In this document: positions 47,648-59,299 of the stretch, piece by piece | Numbering within the stretch: the stretch's first letter is position 1 | How the letters are laid out: each line of letters opens with the position of its first letter | Source: Uloborus plumipes | Lineage: Eukaryota; Arthropoda; Arachnida; Araneae; Uloboridae | Length of the DNA stretch: 64,000 bases | Assembly (NCBI GenBank): GCA_038373865.1 | Contig: JAXGGA010000457.1 | Location: forward strand, 162,880-226,879 | Direction: 5' to 3' | Notes under the pieces: generated by a model | The model's input: only the letters and a program-made list of their open reading frames with translations | What the model was told of the DNA's origin: nothing | Databases searched by the model: none | Program-made: the position numbers and the translations under genes

Positions 47648-47975
47648 CTAAAATCAATTACAAATATTTAAATTGCTAACAAATAGAAACTGGCAGCAGA
47701 TAAACATTTTCAATCATTGAGTTTTCTTTCCTCTTCGGTCAACAAGGACAATCCAGTAGATTAAAGCATTAGCCGCATCTGCTTAAAAAACGTTATAATT
47801 CGATCTGTATTTTACATGGAAGTTCCAAACACATCTTATCAGACGCAGAATATTTTGTACTATTGTTTTAAATTTTCCATTATATTTTCACTTCAAAAAT
47901 CGCAAAAAACATTTTAAAGGTTTTTATATCATATCTTTGTTAAAGAATGTCATCCAAAGACGCGACATAAGAGTA
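47648..47975 (-). repeat. Dispersed repeat, third copy (second half)
   Basis: Reverse complement of the distal half of 2574-3030 and 3040-3500: CTGGCAGCAGATAAACATTT, GCATTAGCCGCAT, TTTTACATGGAAGTTCCAAAC and the AAAGACGCGAC block all align in order. The CTGTCTGTGGCACC head is missing. Confidence 0.75.
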
Positions 47976-47979
47976 AATC

Positions 47980-49880
47980 TGTTTTTGAGATATAAAGATA
48001 CGAGAGAAATAAAGATACAGTAAAACCTGCAAGTTAACACTTGCGGTGCAATACTTTAGAGGTCAACTTAGGACGGTGATCAACTGTACCTGACAAAAAC
48101 TTTCAATTTTGACAGATGATCCACCTACAACGTTGGTCACTTTTGGTCATTTTTGCTGTTAGCAACAGCAAAAATGGGGCATTTTGATGCTTTGTCTTAT
48201 GAACTAAAACTTTTTTTCTATCAAAAATTTTGATCTCAAACATAGCTCATTGGAAAGCTAAGAAAGAGATTTTTTTATATATGATATCAATAAATTTCAG
48301 ACTTAAAAAAAATACTTAGTTTTTCATGGTCAAAGTTTGCGACGGAAATCTCATTTTTTACTACTTTTGAAAATTAAAAAACCCATGAAGGGTTTAGAAT
48401 AACGATCCCTATGTTTTATCATTTATTCATATGCATGGTTACTTATTTTATAAAAAAATTGGCTTGTTACTCCACCCCCTTTATGAGATATGCCCCCCCT
48501 AAAGTTGCAAATTTTCAAAAAAATCCAGTTTTCAACGCTAAAAAAATGCATGCGGGGGATAAAGTAAAAATAATTTTTAATAAATAAATTTTAATTGTAG
48601 AATCTTAAGTACTTTTAACCAGCTTTCTTAATGAAACAAAAGTTGCCTTGTTATTCAAAGGCGCTTGGCAGATATATTGGTCTGAATTTTCAAATAATTA
48701 CACAGAAACAACACAATTATTTTCATACTTTTTAATCTTTTTTTTATTTAAAGTAGTAATATATACCTTATTCTTTGCTTTAAATGCTAAAAAAAGACTA
48801 CGATGAGTTATGAAGCAATTTATTTAAACTTTAATAAGACAACTTAATATTTTTAGCACCTGGAGATATAGAATATCACTAAATTTGTCTGATTTGTAAG
48901 CATCTGTTTGCCTCCTACAACAGTTCAGACCTATCACTGGTAGGTTCAACAACTATTCAGACCTATCACTGGTAGGGAGTTTAATCTAAACTTTATCTTT
49001 TCGTTGTTTATTGGCAAAAAGATGGATGTGTTCAAGCTGAAAGTTTTTGGAACTGATTACCTATGGATACAACACTACCACATTCTATGGTTTTCAAAAT
49101 ATCCTTGTTAGAAAACTGAAAGCGGACCACCCTTTAGTTTAAAAATTAACCTATTTTTTAGGTGGGTTTGCTGCACAACGCAAAAATAGAAAGAATTTCA
49201 TTTACTTGAGCCGCCATGAACGTTGCGACGAAAGAATTTGTTTCTGTCTTTTTTTATTGAATATAACTGGATTAAGTCTCGCATTATCTTCAAATCCTCG
49301 CGTAAGTGCTACAGGCATTTTATCAGTTTATTATTAGGTCTTTCCAACACGTTTAAAATTATTTCACAGTAAGTTGACTACGACGTATCTTTCAGTTTAC
49401 CGTTAGAACGCCATGTCTTTCACTTTCAATCGTCCAAAAACGGCACCTTAAAAAATGCAACGGTATTTTCTTGTGTGAATGCTAGATTATTAAACTTTAC
49501 TAAGCAAAATGTTTAGATTAATTGATGTTAAAAAAATGAAAAAACTGATTCAACTAGTTATTAGAAAGTTTAAAAATATATTATATTTTAAACTCCCCAA
49601 TCCTATTTTTTTTTAATAATATAGTGTTATTTGCTTATATTTTCGGGAATCAAGCGGATTTCCCCCCGATATATTTATTTTTAGCGATGCGAAGCATTTA
49701 AGCGAACAAAATAAAATAGCTGGCTCAGCGATAGTGCATATAGACAGAACTATGAAAAAAGAAATTTCTCTCTTTCTCACTATTATTTATTATATACACT
49801 TGAATGTATAGACTCATTTCGTGGCGACTTCATCTTTTTCACTGACTTGTTATTTCATGAAACGAATATGGTATCTACTC
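47980..49880. other. No gene recognised
   Basis: At 48010 the text CAGTAAAACCTGCAAGTTAA looks like a pogo/Tigger-type end, but no partner end was found. A short direct repeat (CAGACCTATCACTGGTAGG) occurs at about 48926 and 48958. Confidence 0.4.
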
Positions 49881-49884
49881 TTAA

Positions 49885-50435
49885 CCTTTTAACTGTCATG
49901 CCCGAGATAATCTCGGGCACAGCACTGGTGTTCGAAAATGTCACGCCCGAGTATTACTCGGGGTGATTTTTTTTTTTTTTTTTTTTTTGAGTGCATCGTA
50001 TTGTTATACCCGAATATATATCTGGAGACGTTTATTTCGGCTTCATCTCTGTCAAACCCGACTGTTTCTCGGGTTTGTGCTTGGAAAAGTGTTTCCAGTT
50101 ATACCACACAAGATTGAATTACTGAAAGGTATTTACTTTTATTTATTTTATTTTTTTTTCATTTATTTATTATTTAGAAAATAATTAATTATTTTTCATT
50201 TTTAGAAAATAATGCTCCACTATAAGCGAACTTTACAACTGCCATGTTGAGTGGCAGCCGCCTCAAGCAAATATGCAGTGGCTACAAAACTTTAAATATT
50301 TCATCCATGTGCTTCAAAATATCAATTTTAAACGACTAAGTATATTTTATTTTGTACTAAACATTTGATTTTTGCAATGAAAAAATTTGACAATTTGTGC
50401 ACCCAAATCATCAAAACAACTTGACAGTTAAAGGG
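49885..50435. mobile_element. piggyBac-like MITE, 551 bp, with CCCGAG hairpins
   Basis: Left TTAA (49881-49884) then CCTTTTAACTGTCA; right TTGACAGTTAAAGGG then TTCA. Inverted ends of about 14 bp. Near the left end are three short palindromes around CCCGAG: CCCGAGATAATCTCGGG at 49900, CCCGAGTATTACTCGGGG at 49946 and AAACCCGACTGTTTCTCGGG at about 50055. No coding capacity. Confidence 0.78.
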
Positions 50436-50686
50436 TTCATAGTTTTTCTGACTTAGCGAAATTAGTTTATTCTTTTGCTGAACATGTTAGAATGAATAGA
50501 CCGTTAAAAATTTACTTTGATTCAAATGTCAAATTATATATTAATATGTAATTCTGTATTCATTTTTTTTTAAGTTTATGAAACGATTTGATTTTTCCGT
50601 GATCGCACTACATCTAAATATTTTTCACGTTTAAACTATGTTGGAAAGTCTGAACTCTGAGAAAATGCCTTAAATTACAAGTTTAA

Positions 50687-50994
50687 CCCTTTATGTCTCG
50701 ACGGGACTTAGAAGTCCAGCTTATATTAATTGAGTATTATGAATCCTAAATGGCTGTAATCATAATCATGCTAAAGCTTTTGAGTACCACTCCTTGTACT
50801 TCGTTGAGAGACCAACAGATGGTACCTGCAATCGAAAACAGTATTTTGGGGGGCCCTCAGGCGTAGGGGGCCTTAAACCCAAAAAATTTTCAAAAAGTTC
50901 TTTTCCGATAAAGATGTTTTGTGATGCATTTTCAATTCAAAAACCAACAAAATATATAAAAATTCATTGTTAAATAAATTTGGGATATAAAGGG
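50687..50994 (-). mobile_element. TTAA-type MITE, about 308 bp
   Basis: TTAA at 50683-50686, then CCCTTTATG; the right end is TATAAAGGG followed by TTAT. Read on the minus strand, the first half (GGGGCCCCCTACGCC region near 50850-50875) corresponds to the first half of 23813-24114; the plus-strand GAGTACCACTCCTTGTACTT at 50783 corresponds to the copy at 11830-11948 as well. Confidence 0.75.
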
Positions 50995-50999
50995 TTATA

Positions 51000-51965
51000 T
51001 CGTTTTCCAAATCAGAATTCAATGTGAAAAATTAACAAAGTCTTCGTGAATAAAAACAATACATTAAACTAAACACAATTATAAACAAAAACGCACACAG
51101 TTCGGGGGGGAGGGGGGGATCTGCAATAGTGAATAGTAAGGGTGCCATTATTATCTCCCCATACGGTTCCATCTTTCAAGCCGCAGTACTCGTTTGTTGA
51201 GGGTGCCAATATTATACACAAGCTACGGGTGCAATCTCGGCCCTCTTCTGGGTGCAGCTGGTGCTACACTCGTTAAACCCCTGAAAAGAGCCAATTGCAA
51301 CCAGTAGTTTTAACTGTGCAACAACCTTCCTTCAAAATTTGATACTGAATTTGAGTTAGAAAATGCAGAAATATAGGTTGAATTTGGCAGCCCCCACCAT
51401 AAAAAAAAGTTGTCGCCTTTGGAAAAGCCTAAGGGATTCCAACACTGGATTTAAGCATTCCTTCCAAAGGTAAGCTTAAAGTAATGTGATATAAAGGAGC
51501 AAAATATTAAAAGGCTCAAAATTTATTTTGTGCTCCGATAGAGATGTGAAAGCTGGGGGGGGGGGAGAGATTAAATTTCGGAGAGTATATGGTTAGTTGA
51601 AATATTTTTCTACGGTTAGAAAAGGAAAGTTTCTGCGTTTTGGAGGTGGATGTATCTGAAATACATCCTTTAATATGCTATTGCTTGCATATACGAAAGA
51701 AATTGTAAAATTTCTTTGAAAGAAAGAAATGAAAAAACCATTGGGGAAATTTTTTTCATTGAAAATGAAGCACATATGCGTCGAAAGCAAGTTTTATATA
51801 AAATACGTACATAGTATTTATATTTGTCTTTTGCTCATTAGCAAACTTAAAATTTTGTTACTCATGACATGATAATGAGCTGTTTATGAATATTGAAAGA
51901 ATTTCGTTGTTACATCAAACATTAAATAGGTTTTTTTTTTTTTTTTGCGGTTGGTAAAATAATTT
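51000..51965. other. No gene; possible decayed transposon ends
   Basis: At 51255-51283 the minus strand reads CAGGGGTTTAACGAGTGTAG, a hAT-like end without a located partner. G-runs occur at 51104-51119 and 51556-51567. Confidence 0.35.
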
Positions 51966-51969
51966 TTTT

Positions 51970-52047
51970 TTCTTTTTGTTGGGGGTGGGGGTGGGGGTTC
52001 ACTACGAATTACCGCACCTGCTGACGCCTTTGCTAGCTACGCCACTG
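51970..52047 (-). mobile_element. hAT-type terminal fragment
   Basis: On the minus strand CAGTGGCGTAGCTAGCAAAG is nearly the same terminus as the complete hAT element at 14434. No opposite end or target duplication was found, so it is probably truncated. Confidence 0.5.
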
Positions 52048-52049
52048 CC

Positions 52050-52600
52050 CATAGCATCTTTAAATACTGGTGTACATATTAAAAATCAGTATAATCATTG
52101 CTTAATGAATTTTCCAGAAACCACCATCTACCCCCATTTTAAAAACGGCTCTCTGCCATCAAACACTAAAGACAAAGTCAGCAATAAGTTTCATACATGG
52201 CCGTTGTAAAATGAAACCTTTCCGAGCAATTACCACGCTTCAGTTAATAAGCTAATATGAATGCAATGAATGCCCCAAAATCAGAAAACAAAAATCTTCA
52301 TCAAGAAAAGCAAACTGGGAGGGATTGCATTGTCGCTTTTCTAATGAGCCTCATAAATTAAGTGGGATTCGAAACTAGTCCTTCTATGGTGGAAAGTTGC
52401 CCCATCTTTCGTTTAGTAATGCCGACGAAAAATCCTCAAACAATTAGGCAACTCATCGATCAGGGGTGACCGCCTCCCGCCACTCAGCCTTTCCAATGGA
52501 AGAATTGCATCAAGTTTGCCTGCCTTTGTCTTCCATGGCAAGCAGCTCAATCAGGGTCCGAAACAATTCAACGCAAGCACGAGGAAATGTCATTCAAAAA
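52050..52600. other. No gene recognised
   Basis: Mixed-composition DNA; a 77-codon plus frame has no signature. Confidence 0.4.
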
Positions 52601-52610
52601 GGGTTGAATC

Positions 52611-53198
52611 CAGTGGTTGGAAAAATTACATATTTTTTGTAGCGAACTACAACTACAACTACTTTCTTATAAATGTAGTTAACTACAGCTACAACTACGT
52701 TTTTTTAAATGTAGCGAGCTACACTACTTTTGAAATGTAGTTGCTACTTCGCTACTTTTTAAAAAATAAATAAATAAAAAGAATACACCGTTTGAGGATC
52801 GACCGAAAAAATTCGAGAAGTGGTTTAGATTAAAAAATTACCTCATTCGAATATGAAATAGAAATAGGAATTGTCTTTGAATTTATTTGTTACTTTTCCT
52901 TTTTGTTCCTTTTTTTCTTGCTAAAATTTGTCCTTTTTAGATTTTTTTTACATTTTTACGAATATTCGCCACAAGAACCACCTTGTTTTCTTTCTTCGTT
53001 CTCTTTTTTTTTTCATTTATTTTGTTTTTTACTTAATTTAAAGTAGTTTCTAGAAATCGCTACAAACTACTACTTTTTTGTATCGCGCTACTCGCTACTC
53101 TACTTTTTTTAAAAAGTAGTGCGCTACACTACAAACTACTAAAAAATGTAGCTACTACAGTAGTTTCGCTACTTGTAGCGCACTACTTCCGACCACTG
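52611..53198. mobile_element. hAT-type MITE, 588 bp, with GTAGC clusters
   Basis: Ends CAGTGGTTGGAA and TTCCGACCACTG; perfect 8-bp duplications GTTGAATC at 52603-52610 and 53199-53206. Both subterminal regions are packed with GTAGC/GCTAC and ACTACAAC motifs (52640-52760 and 53045-53185), the arrangement expected of transposase binding sites in hAT elements. No transposase. Confidence 0.92.
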
Positions 53199-53360
53199 GT
53201 TGAATCACAAGCATAGCAAATTTTAGCATAGGCAAAAAACTTTTTCTCTAATACATGCAGCGATTTTTTTCCCCAAATCATTTTAGTTAAAATAATAAGA
53301 TTTCTCCAAAACGTTTGCAAAACTATTCGTACTAATTTAGTCATTTAACTTGAAGCGTTG

Positions 53361-53637
53361 CTGGCCACCTTGTCTAATGGTCAGAGGAGTTTGATCCAGA
53401 TGGTGTGGTCTCGGGTTCGAATCCATCTTGGGCATGGATGTACATTCTCTCTCCTGTCCTTGCCCTTTCATTGTGTGAATGTGTTGTTATACTGTGAATG
53501 GATGCCCTAAACGGGTTCCTGTGGCATATATGTGAGTACTGTGGAAGTCAGACTTCACACCAAATTATTGTACCGTTGGAAAAGTGAAGCATCTCACCCT
53601 AAAATTACCAGCTGAGCTGATACAAGACTACAACAAC
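53361..53637 (+). mobile_element. tRNA-derived SINE (family 1), 277 bp
   Basis: Head CTGGCCACCTTGTCTAATGG with B box GGTTCGAATCC; body and order match the copy at 12115-12384. The tail is (CAA)n. Target duplications AACTTGAAGCGTTG (53347-53360) and AACTTGAAGTGTTG (53638-53651). Confidence 0.88.
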
Positions 53638-53654
53638 AACTTGAAGTGTTGGAA

Positions 53655-54179
53655 TATATTTTTTTTTTTTTGATTAACTAGGTGCGAATAATTCCATCTG
53701 ACTGGACTTGCAATGGCTTGAACTCTTTTTGTACTGCAAAATGACTACCATTTCTAACTGTTAACTTCGATAGTAAGCTAAAATAAAAACCAGAACTGCT
53801 CTCTTTTCTTGCAGTCAACAAGCTGTGTAGAAGTAACACTAATCATAAAAGAGTAAAAGTTACTACAGAATTGGCCTAAGTCAAAAGGTCACGGAGATGG
53901 AAAGCAACCTTGTAATTGTCCCTCTAATGAATAGTTCCTTTTGGTTTGAAAACTGACTCTACTCATTTTTAACAGTACTGTTTTTTTTTTCTCTCTCTCT
54001 CTCTTCCATTTCATTTTATCTTATTTTGTTTTGTATTTACTTTATCCGCGCAAACTATTTTATACTTTTAATTTTTAAAAAGATGAAGAATAATCAAGAA
54101 TGAGAACGATGAAGAATAACCAATGTTCAATTCCTCTATTTTTTACAGAAAAAAAAAACTGTTTCCAAGACTGTCATTT
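53655..54179. other. No gene recognised
   Basis: T-rich tract with a (CT)n run near 53992-54003. Confidence 0.5.
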
Positions 54180-54358
54180 AAAATAATTTTTATCTGTTGA
54201 ATGCATGATGTAGCCATTTGGCAACAAAACTATTGTTAATTAAAAATTGGTGAAAATTTAGAGTTAATTTTTTTAAAATGTTTTTCCATGTTTTCTTATT
54301 ACATTGAAAAACATATGTATTTTTTTCTAAGAAAAATAAAAAATCATGCAGTGTAGGG
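54180..54358. mobile_element. Truncated piggyBac-like MITE (right end)
   Basis: Ends ATCATGCAGTGTAGGG followed by TTAA (54359-54362), matching the right end of the MITE at 9972-10481. Upstream text ACATATGTATTTTTTTC resembles that element's subterminal part. The left terminus was not found. Confidence 0.55.
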
Positions 54359-54519
54359 TTAACAGTTTTTGAGTAGCAGCATAGGGTACAACTTTTGCGC
54401 ACGGTCGAAGATAGTTAATATAATCAAGCTCATTTTGCTTAAAAAAGATACTGAACCAAAAGTATATTCCGATGGAAAGGGTGCTGAAAGTATACAAAAC
54501 TATCTGCAGTTATACTGTG

Positions 54520-55200
54520 ATAGTAATAATTGCATAACTATATTGAAAACGTATGTCTTGCCTCACACTTTCGCTCGTGCCATCCGATGAAGCAAAAAAT
54601 GTCTGCCTTTTATACATTTGTCAACCGTACTATTAATGTTCCGATTGGACCTTACTTAATGAAGAACTGTGTGGCCGTTGACAGAGGTTATTCTCATCAA
54701 ACTATTGACAAGGATTTCTACAAACTCTCAACCCGGAATATAAACCCCAACAAGCCGAGTTTTTCTTCAACACATTTTGTGATTTCACCGTTCTTTTCAA
54801 AAATATATCGTTTCGGATTTCTAGAATTCTTAGCAAATTTGATTTTCACTTTATCCATCCGAACTAAAGGACCCAATCCAACCATTCGAGCAGTGGAGCA
54901 TCTATTGCATTAATTACCAATGCAAAATTGGATAATTTAGACAGACAAGGTGACCCGCAAAAAATTTTGCTTGAAGAAACATGAAAACTACATTAAAAAC
55001 AGGATCGCTAAACATTGTTGGGACACAGGGCAAAAATTTATTTTATCGGAATCCAAGTTCACATTTGCAGACCTAGAACTGAAGGGGAATTAGATTTTCT
55101 GGAAGCGTTTTATGTTCACAAAAATTTGAATAATCTGTGTTATGAATCTTTTGCTGTTCCGCATGTCTCCCAAATTTTAATCGATGTATTCAAATTTACA
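54520..55200 (+). pseudogene. Degenerate retroelement fragment (RT-linked, GIY-YIG-like tail)
   Basis: A 54530-54913 frame contains HPMKQKMSAFYTFVNRTINV and, farther on, a NGYSPK-like GYSHQTID stretch. This resembles the region just C-terminal to the reverse transcriptase in non-LTR/Penelope-type retroelements. Between about 54981 and 55170 two frames give HENYIKNRIAKHCWDTG and then ELDFLEAFYVHKNLNNL, which resemble the closing part of an associated GIY-YIG endonuclease. Stops and a frameshift near 55089 make it inactive. Family assignment is tentative. Confidence 0.5.
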
Positions 55201-55309
55201 TATTCTGATGCGTCAAATTTTGCATCAGCACACGCTGAGATCTGATTGGTCCATCTTCTTTATTTTTTTCGCATTTATTTTTTATCTTTATTTTTTCGAT
55301 TGTTGGCCG

Positions 55310-55366
55310 ATTGTTCAAAGTTGGCCGATGGCCGATTTTTTTCCTCTTCGGCCGATGGCCGATGGT
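55310..55366. repeat. GGCCGAT-rich motif cluster (first)
   Basis: TTGGCCGATGGCCGAT and CGGCCGATGGCCGATGG occur within 55 bp. A related, inverted cluster is at 57364-57462. The spacing and composition suggest subterminal motifs of one old element of about 2.1 kb, but termini were not defined. Confidence 0.5.
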
Positions 55367-55399
55367 AAAAATAAATCAAACGATTAGAAAAATAAATGT

Positions 55400-57360
55400 T
55401 TATAAGAGGTTTGATGGGTCATATATTCATTTCATTCAACTTTTACTTCCACTAATACAGGATAATTGTAATCATTACGATAAAGTCATTCAGATTTTGG
55501 CCTAAATTTCTATTTTACTACCACTCTATTTAGTGGTCACTAGATTTTCCTGCACATACTTGTGTCACTTAAAATTATAACTTTAAATTTTACGCATCAC
55601 TTAAATGAAAAATATAAGAAAAATGAAAAAAAAAAAACCCATACATTTATGTATTTTCTAAATTTGAGCATTTTTTTGCACAAAAGTACAAAAAACAATT
55701 TTAAATACCAGTTATGCACTCGTAGTATATTTTATTTATTTGTTTATTGCTTTCAATGTATTCAATTTTGTAAAAGTATGGTATTTTTATTCCCATTTTT
55801 GGGGGAAAAAGTAAAATGGGGAATTCATGAATAAATTTAACTGTATGTAAGCAGAGCACTCGAGGTCTTAGCAGTTATTCTTTCGATGATTCGACAGCAA
55901 ATTCATAACAATATTTTAAGATAAGGATCAGTTTCAGTTTTGATTCAAGAAAAGTGCAAACACTTTCACTTTTAAAAATAATAAAAATGCACGGGAAAAA
56001 GCAAAAAATGAAGTAAATGCATCCTTTTCTTTTTTTCCCGGAAGTTGTAAGTTCACCAGTGTCTGGTTCACTGCTGCTATCTAAAGTTTCCATGGTGCTG
56101 TTTTGGTAATATTAAGCACCTAAGTCAAAATAATACCATAGAAAGCAAAAAGCTAACACGAGCGGTCTGAACTTCTTTCAGTACTTACGTCTTGTGATGT
56201 GACAAGCATTTTGGCAACATTTGGCGGCGCCGTACTGTTCGTTGATGATTAGTAAGATTAAAATACGAAATATAATACATTTAATACATTAGTAGTAAAA
56301 CAATGTATTAAAAGTAGATTAAAAAAAAGTAGAGCTTTAATACATTTTCATAAATGGTAAAATGCATGAAACTCTACTGATAAAACTTTATTAGTTGTCA
56401 ATACAATAATAATGATATTGCCAATTAGGCGAAAACACTTGATAAAACGTAGTGTGCACCATTGAAGTTTTTAAGGGCATGAATTTTTAGGCGAGGTTTT
56501 TGATCTCTTTTTTTTTGAGGGGGGAGGGATGTCCTGTAGCATTTGAAGAGGGTGAGCCATCGCCTTTGGGGGAGGGGGGATATGGGCAAGCATATGCATA
56601 CGCATAAATACTTGTTAGTTTCTCACTTCATGGTCAAGAAATATCATGATAAGTCAATGAGAAAAGCTTTTTTTTTGCTTTGAACACAAGATTGCCCCGC
56701 CGCCAAAAGTAAAGTCGGAGCACAAATTCAAGTACCACGGAGACAGAAAATAAAAGCTAAAAAAACGCAAATAAGCCCCCTCCCCCCCACCACCACCCCA
56801 ACTGTTAAAAATTAGACGGGCAAGTATAGGCCATGACCATCCCGGATGGGCGCTCCTGCTTAAACGAATTGCTTAAGGGAAAATCGTAACAGCTTCAATA
56901 TTCAATTCTTCAAGACTGGATAATTTAGCATTGAGTAGCAAAATATTAGATTTCAGAAAAGAAAAATGAAAACATAGATTTCTTCTCTTAAAATAAATGT
57001 GTTTGCCAAATTCATCTGGCTAACATCTTTTTAAAAATAAAAAGAAAAAAGTCCTTCATTCACATACCACACAAAAAAAAGAAAAGGAAAGAAAAGAAAA
57101 GGAAAGAAAAGAAAAGAAATGCGCAAAAATTAATTCCGTCATTCGGAGATTTTTTTGTAATTCTAAAAACTCTCATCAAAGAGATCGCTCGGAAAGTGTC
57201 TGCTGTGTTGTGAAAATTTTGGTATTTGCCCGATTCGGAAAATTTCAAAATCCAGAACTGTGTTGGTCCCGTTGCTGCTCGATTTCAAGCCACATGGTGA
57301 TCGTACTTTTAATTGTGAAGTAAAAAATAGAGAAGATGGAATTCCCTCAAAACTTTTTTC
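55400..57360. other. No gene recognised
   Basis: A pentameric AAAGG/AAAAG run lies at 57075-57119. Short frames of up to 90 codons are without domains. Confidence 0.45.
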
Positions 57361-57363
57361 TTT

Positions 57364-57462
57364 AACCATCGGCCATACATCGGCATTTAGATGTTTTCGA
57401 GGCCGATGGGCAGATGTTTTTCCCAAGTTAGCATCAGCGGCCGATGCCCATGGCCGATGGAA
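57364..57462. repeat. GGCCGAT-rich motif cluster (second)
   Basis: CATCGGCCATACATCGGC, GAGGCCGATGGGCAGATG and GCGGCCGATGCCCATGGCCG in about 100 bp, followed by AAAAATTCGAGCC. See 55310-55366. Confidence 0.5.
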
Positions 57463-57577
57463 AAATTCGAGCCTTAGTCGCCACTGAGGCATCTCATTTT
57501 GGAAATAGATGGTTGCGCAAAGGGACAACATTCATATCCTGGAACTATCGAAGAGCATCTAAAATATTGCAAAAAAA

Positions 57578-58070
57578 AAAAAAATCCAGTGGTTAAGTTT
57601 AATAAAACTGACTGCCCTACTTAGGCTTTGGATATTTTTTTTTCGTTATTATTCCAAGTGTACACGACACAAGACATGGACATGGATCAGTGAAGAAGCT
57701 AAAAGAAAAAAAATTACATTAAAAACACACAGAAATATAAAATACAAATTCTATAAATATGCACACACAAAAAAAGCTAAAAGTCCTAAAATTATATAAT
57801 ATTAAAAGCATTAAATACATTTAAAAAGTCTAAAATCAAGCTTTGGATATGAAAGATATAAAAAATCTAAGCAATGAATAACAGTATTTGTATCGATTTT
57901 ATCTTGCCATAAAGGAAGGCAGTTGAATTTCTATCGACTGAATTCCTGACTGAATTTTTGGAAAAGCAGATTTTTTTTTTTTTTTTTTTTTCATTTTTCT
58001 AAAATTTTTGATGCCAAAAAGACGCGGTTAAATATTAACAAAATCGACAAACATTTTATAACCACTAACT
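57578..58070 (+). repeat. Left arm of long-range inverted repeat
   Basis: The blocks CCAGTGGTTAAGTTTAATAA and TTAGGCTTTGGATAT (57588-57632), then, after an insertion of about 200 bp, GAATAACAGTATTTGT, CTTGCCATAAAGGAAGGCAG and GATGCCAAAAAG (57838-58070), match the reverse complement of 63080-63345. The arms are 5 kb apart. Confidence 0.7.
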
Positions 58071-58079
58071 GGCTCATTT

Positions 58080-58955
58080 AACGCTTCCATTGCGTCCCAA
58101 CTATATATTTGAAAATTTCTTTTTTCTTTTTTTCTTTTACAAAAAATTATTTTTCTCTCTGTTTTTTTTTTCTTTTTTTTTTCAAGGTCAAAGAAAGTCA
58201 GCTCGATTTTCTTTAATATTCTAGAAATTTTTTATGAGTTCTCACTATCTCATGTCGCAACTTTTGCGTGCTATCCAAAAATGGATATAAAAAAAAGTTT
58301 TAAAAGTTTACTAATGTCGTACAGAGGTGTCGGTAAGAATAATAGAAACAGTGTCGCAAGCTCAATATTTTTTTGCCATCTCAAGACACGCTCAACGCGT
58401 AAAGAAGTTTTCACTTCAAAAAAAAAAAAATCATAGAAAGATATTTCGATATTTTTAATTCAACATTGCAACACTTATAATCCTCATGAAAAATGCTGGA
58501 TATGAAAAGTGACGATCTAGTAGAAATTTGCTTAGTAATTGGTAAGATTTTATTAATTTATTGGAATCGTGACGCCAAATAAACGCCTTTCCAGTAATCT
58601 TGGAGTTTCATCGCGCATTGCCTAATCTTTTCCATTAATCTTCGAGGGTTGATTAACATACATAAAGTGAAGCCACGAAAGAATTGAAGGAAAAATCAGT
58701 AGAAGCGTAAGTGGGATGAAACCAATGCTAGGGTCTGCTGTCGCACGGCATCTAAACCAAGACTAAGTAGGCCAAAAGAGTATTTTAGGACTATTATTAT
58801 GCACTTGCTAACATAGAAAGCTTAACGATTAAAAATGATTCTATTGGCATAGATCATAAATTTCAATGTTTGTGTTTCCTTTTCTCTCCCCCCCCCCATT
58901 CCCCCCTTTACCGGAACAATCTTGGTTAAAAATATTTGTTTCAAAAAAAAAAAAA
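58080..58955. other. No gene recognised; T-rich
   Basis: Poly-T and TTTTTCTT tracts; downstream flank of the exon at 58960. Confidence 0.5.
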
Positions 58956-58959
58956 AGAA

Positions 58960-59291
58960 CTAACTGCCTGAAGAAACTGCCCTAACTGCCTTTTCTGTTG
59001 TGAACATTCCCCAAACAACACAGTAAAACATGATCCCTACATGAATGATGTCAAGTGTCCAAGGGTCTCCTTCAACCCTCTCCGAGTTTTCTGAAATTTT
59101 TATTGAATGTACATATAAAAAAATCATGAATCCATACCAAATTATATCTGCATAAGTCATACGGTTCAGCCAATATAAACTGTTTTGTAAAGGTATCTTT
59201 TTTCGTGTCGTGAATGAATCGCGTCGAGCTTGTGCTTCCATTGCTCGCGACTTAAGATGATTATCAGATTCCAATTTCGTGATTCTGATCA
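58960..59291 (-). CDS. Candidate terminal exon of an unidentified membrane protein
   Basis: After a CTACCCTAAACAG acceptor-like sequence (minus strand; AG at 59293-59292) an open frame runs about 110 residues to a TAG stop. The first 45 residues are charged and polar (SRAMEAQARRDSFTTRKK). Two hydrophobic segments follow, around ADIIWYGFMIFLYVHSI and LDIIHVGIMFYCVVWGMF, with a short loop between and a polar tail ending AVRAVSSGS. Composition and codon use look like real membrane-protein coding sequence. There is no in-frame ATG near the start, which fits an internal start by splicing. I do not recognise the family, and no other exon was found. Confidence 0.45.
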
Positions 59292-59299
59292 CTGTTTAG

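Noticed and set aside
48010..48060. pogo/Tigger-type end
   Set aside because: Only one end is visible and no TA-flanked partner was found within the following kilobases.
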